64,000 nucleotides of DNA from Leptospiraceae bacterium (GTDB lineage: Bacteria > Spirochaetota > Leptospiria > Leptospirales > Leptospiraceae). Below the pieces are notes generated by a model that saw only the letters and a list, made by a program, of their open reading frames with translations, was not told the origin of the DNA and did no database searches. This document shows, one piece after another, positions 9,427-18,471 of the stretch (position 1 is its first letter; each line of letters opens with the position of its first letter). A program made the position numbers and the translations under genes. The DNA lies in assembly GCA_015075105.1 (NCBI GenBank), contig JABTUZ010000001.1:124001-188000 (forward strand), read 5' to 3'.

Positions 9427-10160
9427 CCGGATACTGGAATATTTTTAGCGTTGCAGTTGAGTGTTCCCTTGATTACAATAGGAGTTCCGCCTGACGCAGT
9501 GGACGCAGAACTCAAACAGGTTCTATTGTCTGTAGTGAAACATTTTGTAGAAGTTACAGTGCTTGTGCAATTGATACTATCCGATGTGTAGCATTCTATC
9601 GGTGTAGTAGTCGTTCCTACACCTGGAGTATAAGTCCCTTGCAAATTCACATTGATATTTAGAAACTGAACTACTTGAGTTCCTTGATTGGAGTCGTCCA
9701 CATTCACTCCTTGGTTCAACCATTTTACAAGACCCTGCTTCCCTGTGACTGTATCATTAAACACACCACCTGTAAAAGTAAAGCCTTGCTGTTGGTCAAT
9801 CGGACCTTGAGTTTGAGTAGTGTCGTATATGAATTTAATTGTAAGGATTTCCTTTGTAGTTTTCATCACAAACTGACTAAGAACAGTAAATCGAGTATTA
9901 GTAGTCTTCGTAGAAGTTGTTGTGGTTGTAGTGGTACCTGTAGTTCCGGTTGCGGTGGTTGCAGGAGTTGCAGTTCCACAGTTGGGCGTTAGATCCATGT
10001 CAATCATTCCATTACTAAGTAAGTATGTTTTTCCGTTGTCAATCAAAGGAAGTAAATCGACATGAACTTCATTCTCGTTCTTAGTATGACAAAATTGTAA
10101 AAAGAAAATCACTCCAATAAGGATAAATTTATTTATATAAAAGATAGCATTTTTACTCAT
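9423..10160 (-). CDS. Threonine-rich lipoprotein in B12-regulated operon
   Basis: The protein has 245 residues. A hydrophobic leader (residues 10-23) ends in FLQFCHTK, a lipobox with Cys24. Residues 63-90 are a low-complexity Thr/Ala/Gly tract, possibly a flexible or glycosylated linker. The rest is predicted beta-rich. A pair of similar Cys-containing segments (IECYTSDSINCTS and TKCFTTDNRTCLS) forms a small internal repeat near the C-terminus. I do not recognise the family. It lies 36 bases after the BtuB-like receptor and overlaps the following glycosyltransferase by 4 bases. Co-regulation with a corrinoid receptor is therefore likely, but any role in corrinoid capture is inference. Confidence 0.75.
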   Translation of the reverse strand: MSKNAIFYINKFILIGVIFFLQFCHTKNENEVHVDLLPLIDNGKTYLLSNGMIDMDLTPNCGTATPATTATGTTGTTTTTTTSTKTTNTRFTVLSQFVMKTTKEILTIKFIYDTTQTQGPIDQQQGFTFTGGVFNDTVTGKQGLVKWLNQGVNVDDSNQGTQVVQFLNINVNLQGTYTPGVGTTTTPIECYTSDSINCTSTVTSTKCFTTDNRTCLSSASTASGGTPIVIKGTLNCNAKNIPVSG

Positions 10161-10196
10161 AAATGAAATATTCCTTTTTTCAGAAAATTAGTCAAC

Positions 10197-12272
10197 CTAA
10201 AATTTACCGCTTAAAGTAGCATAATACAATCTACCCGGAAGAGGATAACCCACAAAATCTTCGGCTCTCGTATCGGATATATTCTTGATTTCTATACTCA
10301 ACATTATTTCTTTTTCGGAGTGCTTTTTTTTTCTTCCTCCAAAATAATAAGAAAAAAATACGTTATAAATCCACCTCGAAGGCTGATAATTGACATACTC
10401 ATTTGTCCTGTCCTTGAAAACAGCGCCTATAAAATGTGATTCTATTCCTATTTCCAAGTAACGATTATAAAATGAAACCTGTCCAAACCAATCGTGCATT
10501 GGTCTCAATGGAAGATATTTTCCTTTCAAATAACTGACATCCGATGTATTGATTGCTTTTTGATAAGTATAGTTAGACTCAAATTTTATTTTTTGATAAA
10601 TATCTGCTTTTACAGAAAATTCAAATCCTTGAATAGACGCAGAATCAATATTTTCAGGTCTAAGAGAAAATTGAGAATTCGGAACAAATAAAATCATATC
10701 TTTTATGTTCTTGGAGAAAAGCGACAGAGAAGTTTTTAGTTCAATTTTTTTAGTAGAATAATTTACCACAGGCCCTATATCAGAGTTCTTACTTTTTTCG
10801 GGACTTAAAGAAGTATTTCCGAGAATAGAACCTCTTTCTCCAAACAGCTCTAAAAAATTCGGAGCCCTTTTTTCAGAAGAGATATTGCCTTTTATAGAAA
10901 TTGTTTTATTCAAATCTTGAAGCAAAACCGCAAGAAGTCCAAGTTTATAGTTAGTGTATCGCATAACTGATTTTCCATCGTCTGGGTTAAGCAAATTGAA
11001 TTCTTTGGTTTCTGGATTATTGTATCTGTCCGTATAATTTTCAGATATTGCAGATGGAATAAAATTTAACTTTTTTGAAAAAAATCGAATTTCATCTTGA
11101 AGTTGAAACGTAGAATGATTTCTAAACTTTCTTGTAGATTTATCAACAATCTCATCAAAAGTATTTCTTCTGTCTCTTTGAAAAGTTTCCCTTTCTAAAG
11201 AAACGAAGAATCGAATGATCTGGTTGTAATTTAAAAGATAGTATGTCGGAATTATATGCAGCCCATACTGCTGAATATCTGCTTTGGAATTTGGAGTGCC
11301 ACTTGAAAATTCTGAATTCGGATCAAAGACATGGTCTCTAGTTCCCGTATAAAAAGTTCTTGTTTCCAATTTAATGTTTTCCGAAAGAAACTCCGGTGTT
11401 TCTGTTCCGATTGCACTTGTATTTCTAACGTATTCTCTCTCAACTTTTTTTGTTTGCCTGTTTCCAGGGCCGGGAATCCCATTTGTACGATAGGCGAAAT
11501 CGTTTAATAAAGTAAGTTTCGTTTTTCCTAATTCACCGGCAAGATTTCCGCTAAAATTATACCGATTGAATTGAGCGTTTCTTCTGCGATCATCAAAATC
11601 ATCGGTCTTATTCAAAACAGGAGTGCCATTGTTATTTCTAAATAAAAAATCCTGATCGCTTTTTTCGTTTTGGACTAATATGGAATATTGAACTTTCTCT
11701 GTAAAATCAGAGTGAGATGCGGAAATTTTCCCGGTATTCAAACTTCCTACAGAAATTGTTGCTCTTGAAATTTTTATTTTTACATCCTTCCCTACGATTA
11801 GGTTTACACTCCCACCGATTGCAGAGGAAGAAAGCCCCAAGGTGGAGCCACTCTTATATATTTCAATTCTTTCTATACTGTCAAAAGGCAAATCCGATAA
11901 ATTGATTTCTCCTCCTTGAGAATTATTGATTGGAACTCCGTTAATATAAAACATCACCTGATTGGAATTTGACCCACGTATGGAAAGAGTGGAGTAAGAG
12001 CCAAGCCCACCAAATTTCTTTACACGAATACCGGCTTCTTTTTCTAATACATCTGCAAGCGACAAATATTTTCCTCTGAAAGACTCAGCAGAAATTACAT
12101 TCACAAATGCAGATGGATCTTCCTTTATTGAATTCGTTTTAGAAGTGTTATTATTGTTAGTCGCAATTACTTCAATTTCTTTCACTCGAATTGGTTTAGA
12201 AAAATCAGATTGAGAAAATACAGAGCCTGAAATACAAAATATGGCAAAAAATATATATATCAAAAATAACAT
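10197..12272 (-). CDS. btuB: TonB-dependent outer-membrane receptor, BtuB-like
   Basis: The protein has 691 residues. After a signal peptide ending near SGSVFSQ comes a plug domain of about residues 50-165: DVLEKEAGIRVKKFGG, STLSIRGSNSNQVMFYINGV, DSIERIEIYKSG and SAIGGSVNLI. A beta-barrel follows and ends in an aromatic residue (YYATLSGKF), as required for outer-membrane insertion. Such receptors import a ligand using TonB energy. The cobalamin riboswitch upstream argues for vitamin B12 or a related corrinoid, hence the symbol. The ATG at 12272 directly abuts GGAG, leaving no spacing. The TTG three codons later (12263) has better spacing and may be the true start. Confidence 0.88.
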   Translation of the reverse strand: MLFLIYIFFAIFCISGSVFSQSDFSKPIRVKEIEVIATNNNNTSKTNSIKEDPSAFVNVISAESFRGKYLSLADVLEKEAGIRVKKFGGLGSYSTLSIRGSNSNQVMFYINGVPINNSQGGEINLSDLPFDSIERIEIYKSGSTLGLSSSAIGGSVNLIVGKDVKIKISRATISVGSLNTGKISASHSDFTEKVQYSILVQNEKSDQDFLFRNNNGTPVLNKTDDFDDRRRNAQFNRYNFSGNLAGELGKTKLTLLNDFAYRTNGIPGPGNRQTKKVEREYVRNTSAIGTETPEFLSENIKLETRTFYTGTRDHVFDPNSEFSSGTPNSKADIQQYGLHIIPTYYLLNYNQIIRFFVSLERETFQRDRRNTFDEIVDKSTRKFRNHSTFQLQDEIRFFSKKLNFIPSAISENYTDRYNNPETKEFNLLNPDDGKSVMRYTNYKLGLLAVLLQDLNKTISIKGNISSEKRAPNFLELFGERGSILGNTSLSPEKSKNSDIGPVVNYSTKKIELKTSLSLFSKNIKDMILFVPNSQFSLRPENIDSASIQGFEFSVKADIYQKIKFESNYTYQKAINTSDVSYLKGKYLPLRPMHDWFGQVSFYNRYLEIGIESHFIGAVFKDRTNEYVNYQPSRWIYNVFFSYYFGGRKKKHSEKEIMLSIEIKNISDTRAEDFVGYPLPGRLYYATLSGKF

Positions 12273-12289
12273 CTCCAGTCCGCGAGAGA

Positions 12290-12420
12290 TTTATTCGTAA
12301 ACGAGTGTCTGACTTACTCTGTAGAGTTCACAGTTGCGGGACAGTGAGGGAATGGTATTTTAAGGTACTCCACCCTCTTCCTCGATACAATTCTTCTATA
12401 TTAATTTTTAGATTAAATTC
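12290..12420 (-). promoter_or_regulatory. Cobalamin riboswitch
   Basis: On the minus strand, just upstream of the BtuB-like gene, lies ACTGTCCCGCAACTGTGA, a very close match to the B12-box core (C-CCGCAACTGT-A). It is followed by AGTCAGACACTC, which matches the GAGTCAGAC element 3' of the box. A GGTGGAGTACC and CATTCCCT segment upstream fits the GG.../GGGAA part of the aptamer more loosely. Cobalamin riboswitches turn off transport genes when adenosylcobalamin is plentiful. The boundaries are approximate because I could not fold the RNA. Confidence 0.85.
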
Positions 12421-12843
12421 TTCAAGTATATTCCTTGCGACTTAAAAATAGTTTTTACTGATTTCGGAATTTTATTATTTTGAAAAAGAGAAAACTAATG
12501 ACAAGCCATTGTATCTTCATTTTACAATCAGAAAAGATTGTATTCAACATTCGATTTGACATCTCTGGTAAAAATACAGAGTCTTCACAGGGACACAATA
12601 TCCAGTAGCTTTTGTGGCGCATCGTTCACTACATTGTTAATATAGGACTAAAGGAGATCTATCCTTCTTTGAGACTTTGATAATGATAGGAAAAAGAGTA
12701 ATCATCAAGTTTAAAATAATTACGTTAGGCGAAATCGACTTATGATAATTTGCAAAAATTAGTTAGGATGGATATTGTTATAGAAGTTTTCTGTTTTTTG
12801 ATAGCCATGTTAAGTGAAGTTTTGGTACGATAACGAAAATCTT
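12421..12843. other. Gene-free AT-rich stretch
   Basis: No convincing open frame, repeat or RNA gene is seen here. It lies between the cobalamin riboswitch and the vapC remnant and appears to be decayed DNA. A promoter for the btuB operon, reading leftward, is expected near 12430-12480, but no clear -35/-10 pair could be picked out. Confidence 0.4.
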
Positions 12844-13155
12844 TTACCTTTTAATTCTTTTAGGAAAATATTTTACTCCATCAATTTTTTGAAAATCGCT
12901 ATCCTGAGTCCACAATGTCGCTTTGTACTTATATGCTGTGGCTAGCATAATACTATCAGCTAATGGTAGCTTGAATTTGATTCCTCACTGTGCTGCAAAA
13001 ATTGAAAGACTCGAATCTAAATCGATAACGGCTCCCTGTTGCATGTGGGCAATTGCCTTTAGAGCACTGTCTTCGTTACGTTCGTTCAATATTTTTTTAA
13101 AAACCTCGGCGAGACTAATCGTCGGGACTATTAATTTCGGCCTTCTAACATTCAT
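12844..13155 (-). pseudogene. vapC-type PIN-domain toxin remnant
   Basis: Reading leftward from ATG 13155 gives a PIN-domain protein lacking its first 30 or so residues, including the first catalytic Asp. Recognisable parts are IVPTISLAEVFKKILNER, AIAHMQQGAVIDLDSSLSIFAA, LPLADSIMLATAYKY and LWTQDSDFQ with KYFPKR at the end. A TGA at 12987-12985 interrupts the frame (AAQ-stop-GIKFKLPLAD). VapC toxins are RNases kept in check by VapB. With the missing N-terminus and internal stop this copy is dead, and no vapB is seen. Confidence 0.85.
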
Positions 13156-13234
13156 CTTTTTAATCTGAGAGACAAAGTTGACCCGTAGTAACCCAAGTTA
13201 CTGTTATGTTATCGGAAGTCCCTACTAATCTAAA

Positions 13235-13430
13235 TCACTGTTTCAGGTTTTCATCCTCTCTAAAAGCATAGGTTTTACTTGATTGCAATTCTTTTTGTAG
13301 CATTTTTTTCTTTTCATAAAGTTCATAATGATTTTGTAAATTCATCCAAGATTCAGCCGAATTCCCAAAGAATTTTCCTAATCTAAAAGAAGTATCAACA
13401 AAAATTGATCTTTTTCGTATATTTTCTATT
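13235..13430 (-). pseudogene. higA-type antitoxin C-terminal remnant
   Basis: On the minus strand, ending with TGA at 13237-13235, the frame reads KRSIFVDTSFRLGKFFG, NSAESWMNLQNHYELYEKKK and so on. This matches the C-terminal half of HigA/VapI-type XRE antitoxins (usually TALRLGKFFG..PEFWLNLQ..YDL). The N-terminal helix-turn-helix half is missing, as is any higB toxin. It lies 79 bases upstream of the vapC remnant on the same strand. The two together mark a toxin-antitoxin graveyard. Confidence 0.8.
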
Positions 13431-13585
13431 TTTCGGTATTCTTTTTTTTTGTTACAAAAATCCTAAATTAGAAAATCCCGGTGAATGATACTGTATCATC
13501 CATCGCTACTATCTCTACTTCAATTTTCCTTCTACTCAAACCGGACAATATTGGAGTTCTACTACTAATTTATGACGCTACTGCA

Positions 13586-13690
13586 AAAACCCCTTTCAGG
13601 GCTTTTTGCAACGCTAGAAAATGGTACTTTTATTGGCCTTTTGAACAATTGCTTTTTCAAAAAACGACTTTTTGCATGTACGCCATTTAT
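13586..13690. repeat. Hairpin and 33-bp dispersed repeat
   Basis: An inverted repeat at about 13586-13612 (GCAAAAACCCC, loop, AGGGCTTTTTGC) can form a stem with one mismatch. At 13658-13690 a 33-base segment is the reverse complement of 27877-27909 at 32 of 33 positions. The second site lies four bases outside the left end of the IS5-type element. The pair looks like a dispersed repeat or remnant of a mobile element. The rest of 13431-13892 holds nothing I can identify. Confidence 0.65.
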
Positions 13691-13892
13691 CAGTGACAAC
13701 AAATGCTTGGTACGGTAACTTTTCAAATGGTGTAATAAGCCCCATTAATAAAGTTTCAGCTTACAATATTCGTTTCGTGAGCGATTCTTGATTTGGATAG
13801 AATTATTTCAGATGATTTGATCAAATTTTTGATAACAGATTTTTTTAATTCTCTTATCAATATACAAAGTATTTATGAAGAAAATCATCCAA

Positions 13893-13965
13893 TGGAGCTT
13901 ATCGGGATCGAACCGATGACCCTCTGCTTGCAAAGCAGATGCTCTCCCAGCTGAGCTAAAGCCCC
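13893..13965 (-). tRNA. tRNA-Ala (anticodon TGC)
   Basis: The minus strand reads GGGGCTTTAGCTCAGCTGGG, then an anticodon stem around CTTTGCAAG with anticodon TGC, then GGTTCGATCCC and an acceptor arm ending AAGCTCCA. The 73 bases fold as a standard cloverleaf: a 7-bp acceptor, D-loop with AGCTGGGAGAGC, and T-loop TTCGATC. The CCA tail is not fully encoded. Confidence 0.95.
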
Positions 13966-14110
13966 ATTTTGAATGTAAATCCATATTTTCAAAGTTAATT
14001 ATTTTGAAAAGTAAATTATTTAAAAATTTCTATTTCAACTTGGAATCACTTGACTTATAACACAAATAAGAATTCATAAAATCCATAGTGTTTGTACTAT
14101 TGGAGGCTTT

Positions 14111-15178
14111 ATGTTTGGAATCAAATTCATGAAAAACAGACCCACTGATTTTGTTTTACTTTACAAAAAAGGAAAAATAAAAAAACAAGGTGCAGGTTTA
14201 AGTTTTTTTTACTACTCTCCTACGTCTATTGTAGTAATTGTACCGGCAGACACAAGGGATGCACCTTTTATTTTCAAAGAAACTACTGTTGACTTTCAAG
14301 AAATCAATATCCAGGGGCAGATTTCTTATAATGTCACAGATCCTCTCAGGCTTGCAGCCGTTATGGATTTCACGGTGGACTCTTTCGGACGTTACTTAGG
14401 GGACGGGTTAGAAAAACTCCCGACTCGCCTCACAAATATTGTACAAGTTGCAATCCGAGAAAAAATCCAGTCCATGAATTTAAGAAATACCCTAACTTCT
14501 TCAACTGACCTCGTAAAGCACGTAAAAGACAAGCTCAAAGTTTCCGAATCCTTATCTTCGTTGGGATTGAGTATTGCCGATTTTTCTATATTAAAAATTT
14601 CACCTACCCCGGATATGTCCAGAGCACTCGAAGCCTCTGCAAGAGAAAATTTACTGAAAGAAGCGGATGATGCAATTTATCAAAGAAGAAATTTTGCTGT
14701 AGAGCAAGAAAGAAAGATTAAAGAGAATGAGCTTCAAACACAAATCTCCATAGAAGAAAAAAATAGAAAAATTTTGGAAGAAAAATGGAATGCAGAAATT
14801 GCAGTACAGGAAAAGCAAAAAGTTGTAGAAGAAGCGAAGATGCTCACTCAAAAATCTGTAGAGCAAAAAAAACACGAGATCGAAGAAGAAAAACTTGTCG
14901 CAAAAGTACGATTGGAAGAAAAGAAAAAAGGTTTAGTAAAGCTACAATCAGAAAATACGATTGATTATGCAAAAGCAAGAGCAGAGTCTATGAGGTTGGA
15001 GCTGAACTCTCTTAATTCTTTAAAGCCCGAACTTTTAGAAATCCTTGCTGCGAACCAGATGGACTCTTCTCAAATTTTAAGTAGGGCGTTACGCGACATT
15101 GCTAAAAATGCAGAAAAGATCGGAAACCTGAACATTAGCCCTGAGCTACTCACTTCACTAATCGGAGAAAAAGAATAA
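14111..15178 (+). CDS. SPFH/Band 7-domain coiled-coil protein
   Basis: The protein has 355 residues, and GGAGG ahead of ATG 14111 supports the start. Residues 15-180 form an SPFH/Band 7 domain ([19 protein letters not shown]-like strand, [36 protein letters not shown]). Residues 185-310 are a long, highly charged coiled coil. No membrane helix is evident, unlike classic stomatins and flotillins. The family builds oligomeric scaffolds at membranes. Its stop codon shares a base with the ATG of ychF, so the two are coupled. Confidence 0.8.
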   Translation: MFGIKFMKNRPTDFVLLYKKGKIKKQGAGLSFFYYSPTSIVVIVPADTRDAPFIFKETTVDFQEINIQGQISYNVTDPLRLAAVMDFTVDSFGRYLGDGLEKLPTRLTNIVQVAIREKIQSMNLRNTLTSSTDLVKHVKDKLKVSESLSSLGLSIADFSILKISPTPDMSRALEASARENLLKEADDAIYQRRNFAVEQERKIKENELQTQISIEEKNRKILEEKWNAEIAVQEKQKVVEEAKMLTQKSVEQKKHEIEEEKLVAKVRLEEKKKGLVKLQSENTIDYAKARAESMRLELNSLNSLKPELLEILAANQMDSSQILSRALRDIAKNAEKIGNLNISPELLTSLIGEKE

Positions 15179-16272
15179 TGGGTCTAAATTGTGGTATTGT
15201 AGGACTTCCAAACGTAGGCAAGTCAACTATTTTTAATGCACTTACAAAAGCCGGAGCACAGATGGCAAACTACCCTTTTTGTACGATTGAGCCAAACAAG
15301 GGAATAGTAGAAGTTCCGGATTCCAGACTTGCGAGGCTTGCAGAAATTTATAAACCTCAAAAAATCATCCCTACAATTATGGAATTTGTAGATATTGCAG
15401 GGCTTGTAAAAGGTGCAAGTCAGGGAGAAGGTTTAGGAAATCAATTTCTGTCTCACATCAGAGAAGTAGATGCAATTTGCCATGTAGTCAGAGCCTTTGA
15501 AGACGACGATATTACACACGTCCATGGGAAAATTGATCCCACTGAAGATGTCACTGTAGTAAATTACGAATTGATTCTTTCTGATTTGGAGAGTATTGAA
15601 AAACAATACCAAAAACTTCAAAAGAATGCAAAATCTCAAAAGGAAGCGGCTGAAGCAGTTTTAGTTGCCGAAAAGGTAATAGATATTTTAAAACAAGGCA
15701 AACCGGCAAGGATACTAAACTTAAAACCTGAAGAGAATAAGATTCTAAAAAAAATGAACCTAATCACTTCAAAACCTGTTCTGTACTGTGCGAATGTATC
15801 TGAAAAAGATCTAATCTCTAAAAGTTCCGAGCCAATAGACAAGGTGAAAAAATTAGCAGAATTAGAGGGTGCCGGATTTGTAATCTTGTCAGGGAAAATA
15901 GAAGAAGAAATTTCGAATCTTGACAGAGAAGAGCAAATCGAATTTTTAAAAGAGTTGGGGGAAACAGAAAGCGGTCTTGACAGGATGATTAAGTCGGCAT
16001 ACAAGATGATGAATTTGATCACATTTCTCACTGCCGGAGAAGTTGAAGTTCGAGCATGGACTACCTTAAAAGGAAGTACCGCACCCGAGGCAGCAGGTGT
16101 AATCCATTCCGATTTTGAAAAGGCATTCATTCGTGCCGAAGTGATGAAGTTTGAGGATATAGACAGACTTGGCTCTCCTGTAAAGGTCAAAGAAGAGGGA
16201 AAACTGAGATTAGAAGGAAAGGAATATATAGTACAAGACGGAGATGTAGTTTACTTTAGGGTAAATGCGTAA
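15178..16272 (+). CDS. ychF: Redox-regulated ATPase YchF
   Basis: The protein has 364 residues, the standard YchF length. The Obg-like P-loop is [19 protein letters not shown]. The G3-like motif is [22 protein letters not shown]. The nucleotide-specificity loop differs from GTPases (YCANVSEKD in place of NKxD), as expected for an enzyme preferring ATP. A C-terminal TGS domain holds [16 protein letters not shown] and ends YFRVNA. YchF binds ribosomes and is linked to stress responses. It overlaps the SPFH gene by one base. Confidence 0.95.
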   Translation: MGLNCGIVGLPNVGKSTIFNALTKAGAQMANYPFCTIEPNKGIVEVPDSRLARLAEIYKPQKIIPTIMEFVDIAGLVKGASQGEGLGNQFLSHIREVDAICHVVRAFEDDDITHVHGKIDPTEDVTVVNYELILSDLESIEKQYQKLQKNAKSQKEAAEAVLVAEKVIDILKQGKPARILNLKPEENKILKKMNLITSKPVLYCANVSEKDLISKSSEPIDKVKKLAELEGAGFVILSGKIEEEISNLDREEQIEFLKELGETESGLDRMIKSAYKMMNLITFLTAGEVEVRAWTTLKGSTAPEAAGVIHSDFEKAFIRAEVMKFEDIDRLGSPVKVKEEGKLRLEGKEYIVQDGDVVYFRVNA

Positions 16273-16275
16273 AAA

Positions 16276-16905
16276 TCAAGCCTTTACTTTGAACAGATCG
16301 TCAATCTGAACGATTTCTCTTTCAGAAAAAATCTTAATAAACGGGGTAAGGTCTTTGATATTTATAGTCAGATTGTACCCTGCCTCCATTGTATCCGTAA
16401 GAGAAGTAGCCCCAACCATAGAAGCCGCTACTTTGATTGGAGCCATGACCAACTTTATCAATGGGAGTTTCGACAAAGAATAGAAAAAGGTGAGTGCATC
16501 GGCTACCATTAGAATTTGCTTTTTTCGATCTTCCATCCTACCGGCTTCTATAATTGCCTGATTCAACGTTTCAACAGAAATTGTCCCGTCTTCATTAGTT
16601 TGATTATTTCTCATTATCACTTCAGCTGCATCTGTATCCAAAGAGTCTGTAAGTTGGTTTAAAAGGATGAGTTTATGGATATTGTCAGTCATCGCTTTAC
16701 CGGCAATTGTTTTTAATTTTTCGTATAACTTTTCTAACGCCGAGTCTCTTTCCGCCTTGTTGGGCGGACAATAAAGGTGATTCCGAAAAAAATCAGGAAT
16801 TGCATCATAACCTTTAATTGCAAGCTGGTCAGCGTAGGTAATTTTCAGCCTATCTATTGTCGCAAGGACCACCTGAGTGCGAATGGTTTCTAAATCATCT
16901 GCCAT
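16276..16905 (-). CDS. FFLEELY-motif-like hypothetical protein
   Basis: The protein has 209 residues, is all-helical and soluble. The segment TYADQLAIKGYDAIPDFFRN followed by HLYCPP.KAERD resembles the defining region of the FFLEELY-motif family (TYAD..., FFL..LYGP...RD), though the motif itself has drifted to FFRNHLY. The family has no established function. The gene converges with ychF, with three bases between stops, and appears monocistronic. Confidence 0.6.
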   Translation of the reverse strand: MADDLETIRTQVVLATIDRLKITYADQLAIKGYDAIPDFFRNHLYCPPNKAERDSALEKLYEKLKTIAGKAMTDNIHKLILLNQLTDSLDTDAAEVIMRNNQTNEDGTISVETLNQAIIEAGRMEDRKKQILMVADALTFFYSLSKLPLIKLVMAPIKVAASMVGATSLTDTMEAGYNLTINIKDLTPFIKIFSEREIVQIDDLFKVKA

Positions 16906-17021
16906 TTCAAAATTCTGTTTTAATAAGCACTTACTTTGAATACATTTTTAAAATGGCAAAAAAAGACAATAAAAAGAAGAAATCTGTAAAAGTATTTCAA
17001 AACTTGCTTTCTGTGCCTTTT

Positions 17022-17711
17022 TTATGCCTTTTTTGACCGAATTATCATTGCCGAAGCCTGAAGGGATTGACCTAAACGATCTATAATTTTTTTTAGCTCT
17101 TTTTTATCTTTTGAATTGCCAATCCTCACAAAATACATTTCCCCTTCTTTTTGTATATAGGGTTTTAACCCTTTTTTAGACTGAACTAAGCTATTTTTCA
17201 GAGAATACGCCTCTTTTTTATTGCGAAACGCACCTAATTGCACAGTATATGTCTCATTTCTAACAACTTTAGCGGGTCTTGGAGCTAATTTTATGATTTT
17301 TTCTTTCGTTCCCTTAATAGATTGTTTTTTAGAAATTTTTGGCTTTTTTGAAAAATCTGAATCAGGAAATGAAGCAGAAAGCTTATTTTTTCCAGAGAGT
17401 GGCTCTTCCTTGAAAGAGTGGTTCAATTCTATCACTTCTGTTTTTTTTGCAGCAAGTGAATCACTGTGTTTAAGACCAGAGTTTTCAGGATTTGGACTGA
17501 AATCTGACTTTTTTTCCATTCCTGGAAGCTCATATTTTTCTGAAACTACCTCCATTGACTCCGGTTTTTCAGGGTTTTCGGCAATTGCCTTTTTTTTCCC
17601 TATACTCATCCCAAGCAAGAAAAATGAAGAAAGCATCACAGCGAGTAGGACTAAAATAATCCCAATTCTTTTATTATCTAAATTAATTACATAAAAAGTT
17701 CTTTCTTTCAT
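17022..17711 (-). CDS. Membrane-anchored SPOR-domain protein
   Basis: About 229 residues. I prefer the ATG three codons inside the longest frame because GGGGTGA lies 5-6 bases ahead of it. A transmembrane helix (IGIILVLLAVMLSSFFLLGM) is followed by a basic, Pro/Lys-rich periplasmic linker. A C-terminal SPOR domain of about 75 residues (YTVQLGAFRNKKEAYSLKNS ... MYFVRIGNSKDKKELKKII) completes it. SPOR domains bind glycan strands stripped of stem peptides, usually at the division site. It lies just after coaE. A second protein of the same design is at 38230. Confidence 0.88.
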   Translation of the reverse strand: MKERTFYVINLDNKRIGIILVLLAVMLSSFFLLGMSIGKKKAIAENPEKPESMEVVSEKYELPGMEKKSDFSPNPENSGLKHSDSLAAKKTEVIELNHSFKEEPLSGKNKLSASFPDSDFSKKPKISKKQSIKGTKEKIIKLAPRPAKVVRNETYTVQLGAFRNKKEAYSLKNSLVQSKKGLKPYIQKEGEMYFVRIGNSKDKKELKKIIDRLGQSLQASAMIIRSKKA

Positions 17712-17722
17712 AGTTATCACCC

Positions 17723-18358
17723 CTAACTTTCACAAATTGTTGTATAGATTTCGTGTATTTTTTTGGTCAGCTCTTCCATATTCCCGTTGTTCTCTATTAT
17801 AAAATCGGACTTTTTCAATTTCTCTTTAATGGATAACTGAGATTCGGATCGCCTTCTGTAGTCTCTTTCTGTGAGTTTTTCTTCTCTGTTTTGCACCCTT
17901 TTTAGTGCAATCTCATCGTCTGAAAATACCGTAAGAGTAAAATCACAGGATTTGTATGCGTCTGTTTCAAACAAAAGTGGGACCTCCCACACAATTAGGC
18001 CTTTTTCTATTGAATCTGCTTTTTTATGAAAATCTCGGCGAACAAGTGGGTGAATTAACCCATTTAGCTTTTCTAAAATAGGCTTATCTTGGAAAACCTT
18101 CTCTGCTATTTTTTTACGATCAAAATTTCCCTCTAAGTCGAGAACTTCTTCTCCAAGTATTTCTATAAGCTCTTTTCGGATTGGGGTATTTAGACCGGTA
18201 TATACCCTTGCAAGCTCGTCCGAGTTGATTCTAAACGCTCCCAATTCTTCAAATATCTTAGATACTGTTGACTTGCCACCACCGATATTTCCGGTAATTC
18301 CGAGTATGATTTTTTTTTGATTAGACTTCACCGAAATTAGATATTTTTTTATGTACAA
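17723..18358 (-). CDS. coaE: Dephospho-CoA kinase
   Basis: The protein is about 200-211 residues. It phosphorylates dephospho-CoA, the last step of coenzyme A synthesis. The P-loop is GITGNIGGGKSTV. Other CoaE marks are INSDELAR, LIHPLVRRDF, VWEVPLLFET and the lid RVQNREEKLTERDYRRR. The start is uncertain. The longest frame begins with TTG at 18358, and a GTG nine codons later (VKSNQKKIILG) is an equal candidate. It is followed closely by the SPOR gene on the same strand. Confidence 0.93.
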   Translation of the reverse strand: MYIKKYLISVKSNQKKIILGITGNIGGGKSTVSKIFEELGAFRINSDELARVYTGLNTPIRKELIEILGEEVLDLEGNFDRKKIAEKVFQDKPILEKLNGLIHPLVRRDFHKKADSIEKGLIVWEVPLLFETDAYKSCDFTLTVFSDDEIALKRVQNREEKLTERDYRRRSESQLSIKEKLKKSDFIIENNGNMEELTKKIHEIYTTICES

Positions 18359-18471
18359 AAAAGTACAAGTATTTTTAATTTATTTTTTTGATTGGTTGCT
18401 ATTTTCCCTTTTCGCATACTACTTGACCTATTTCACAATTGAAAAAAAATTTCTTAAAGTAGGGGAAAAAG

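Noticed and set aside
12542-12735. Possible integron attC site (ATTCAAC and GTTAGGC core-like heptamers)
   Set aside because: The heptamers are about 190 bases apart, do not pair with each other and there is no integrase or cassette series.
12923-13168. Plus-strand open frame of 81 residues
   Set aside because: It is the antisense shadow of the vapC remnant, whose minus-strand translation is clearly PIN-domain-like.
13481-13696. Plus-strand open frame of 71 residues
   Set aside because: It runs through the hairpin and the 33-base repeat, and no protein family is visible.
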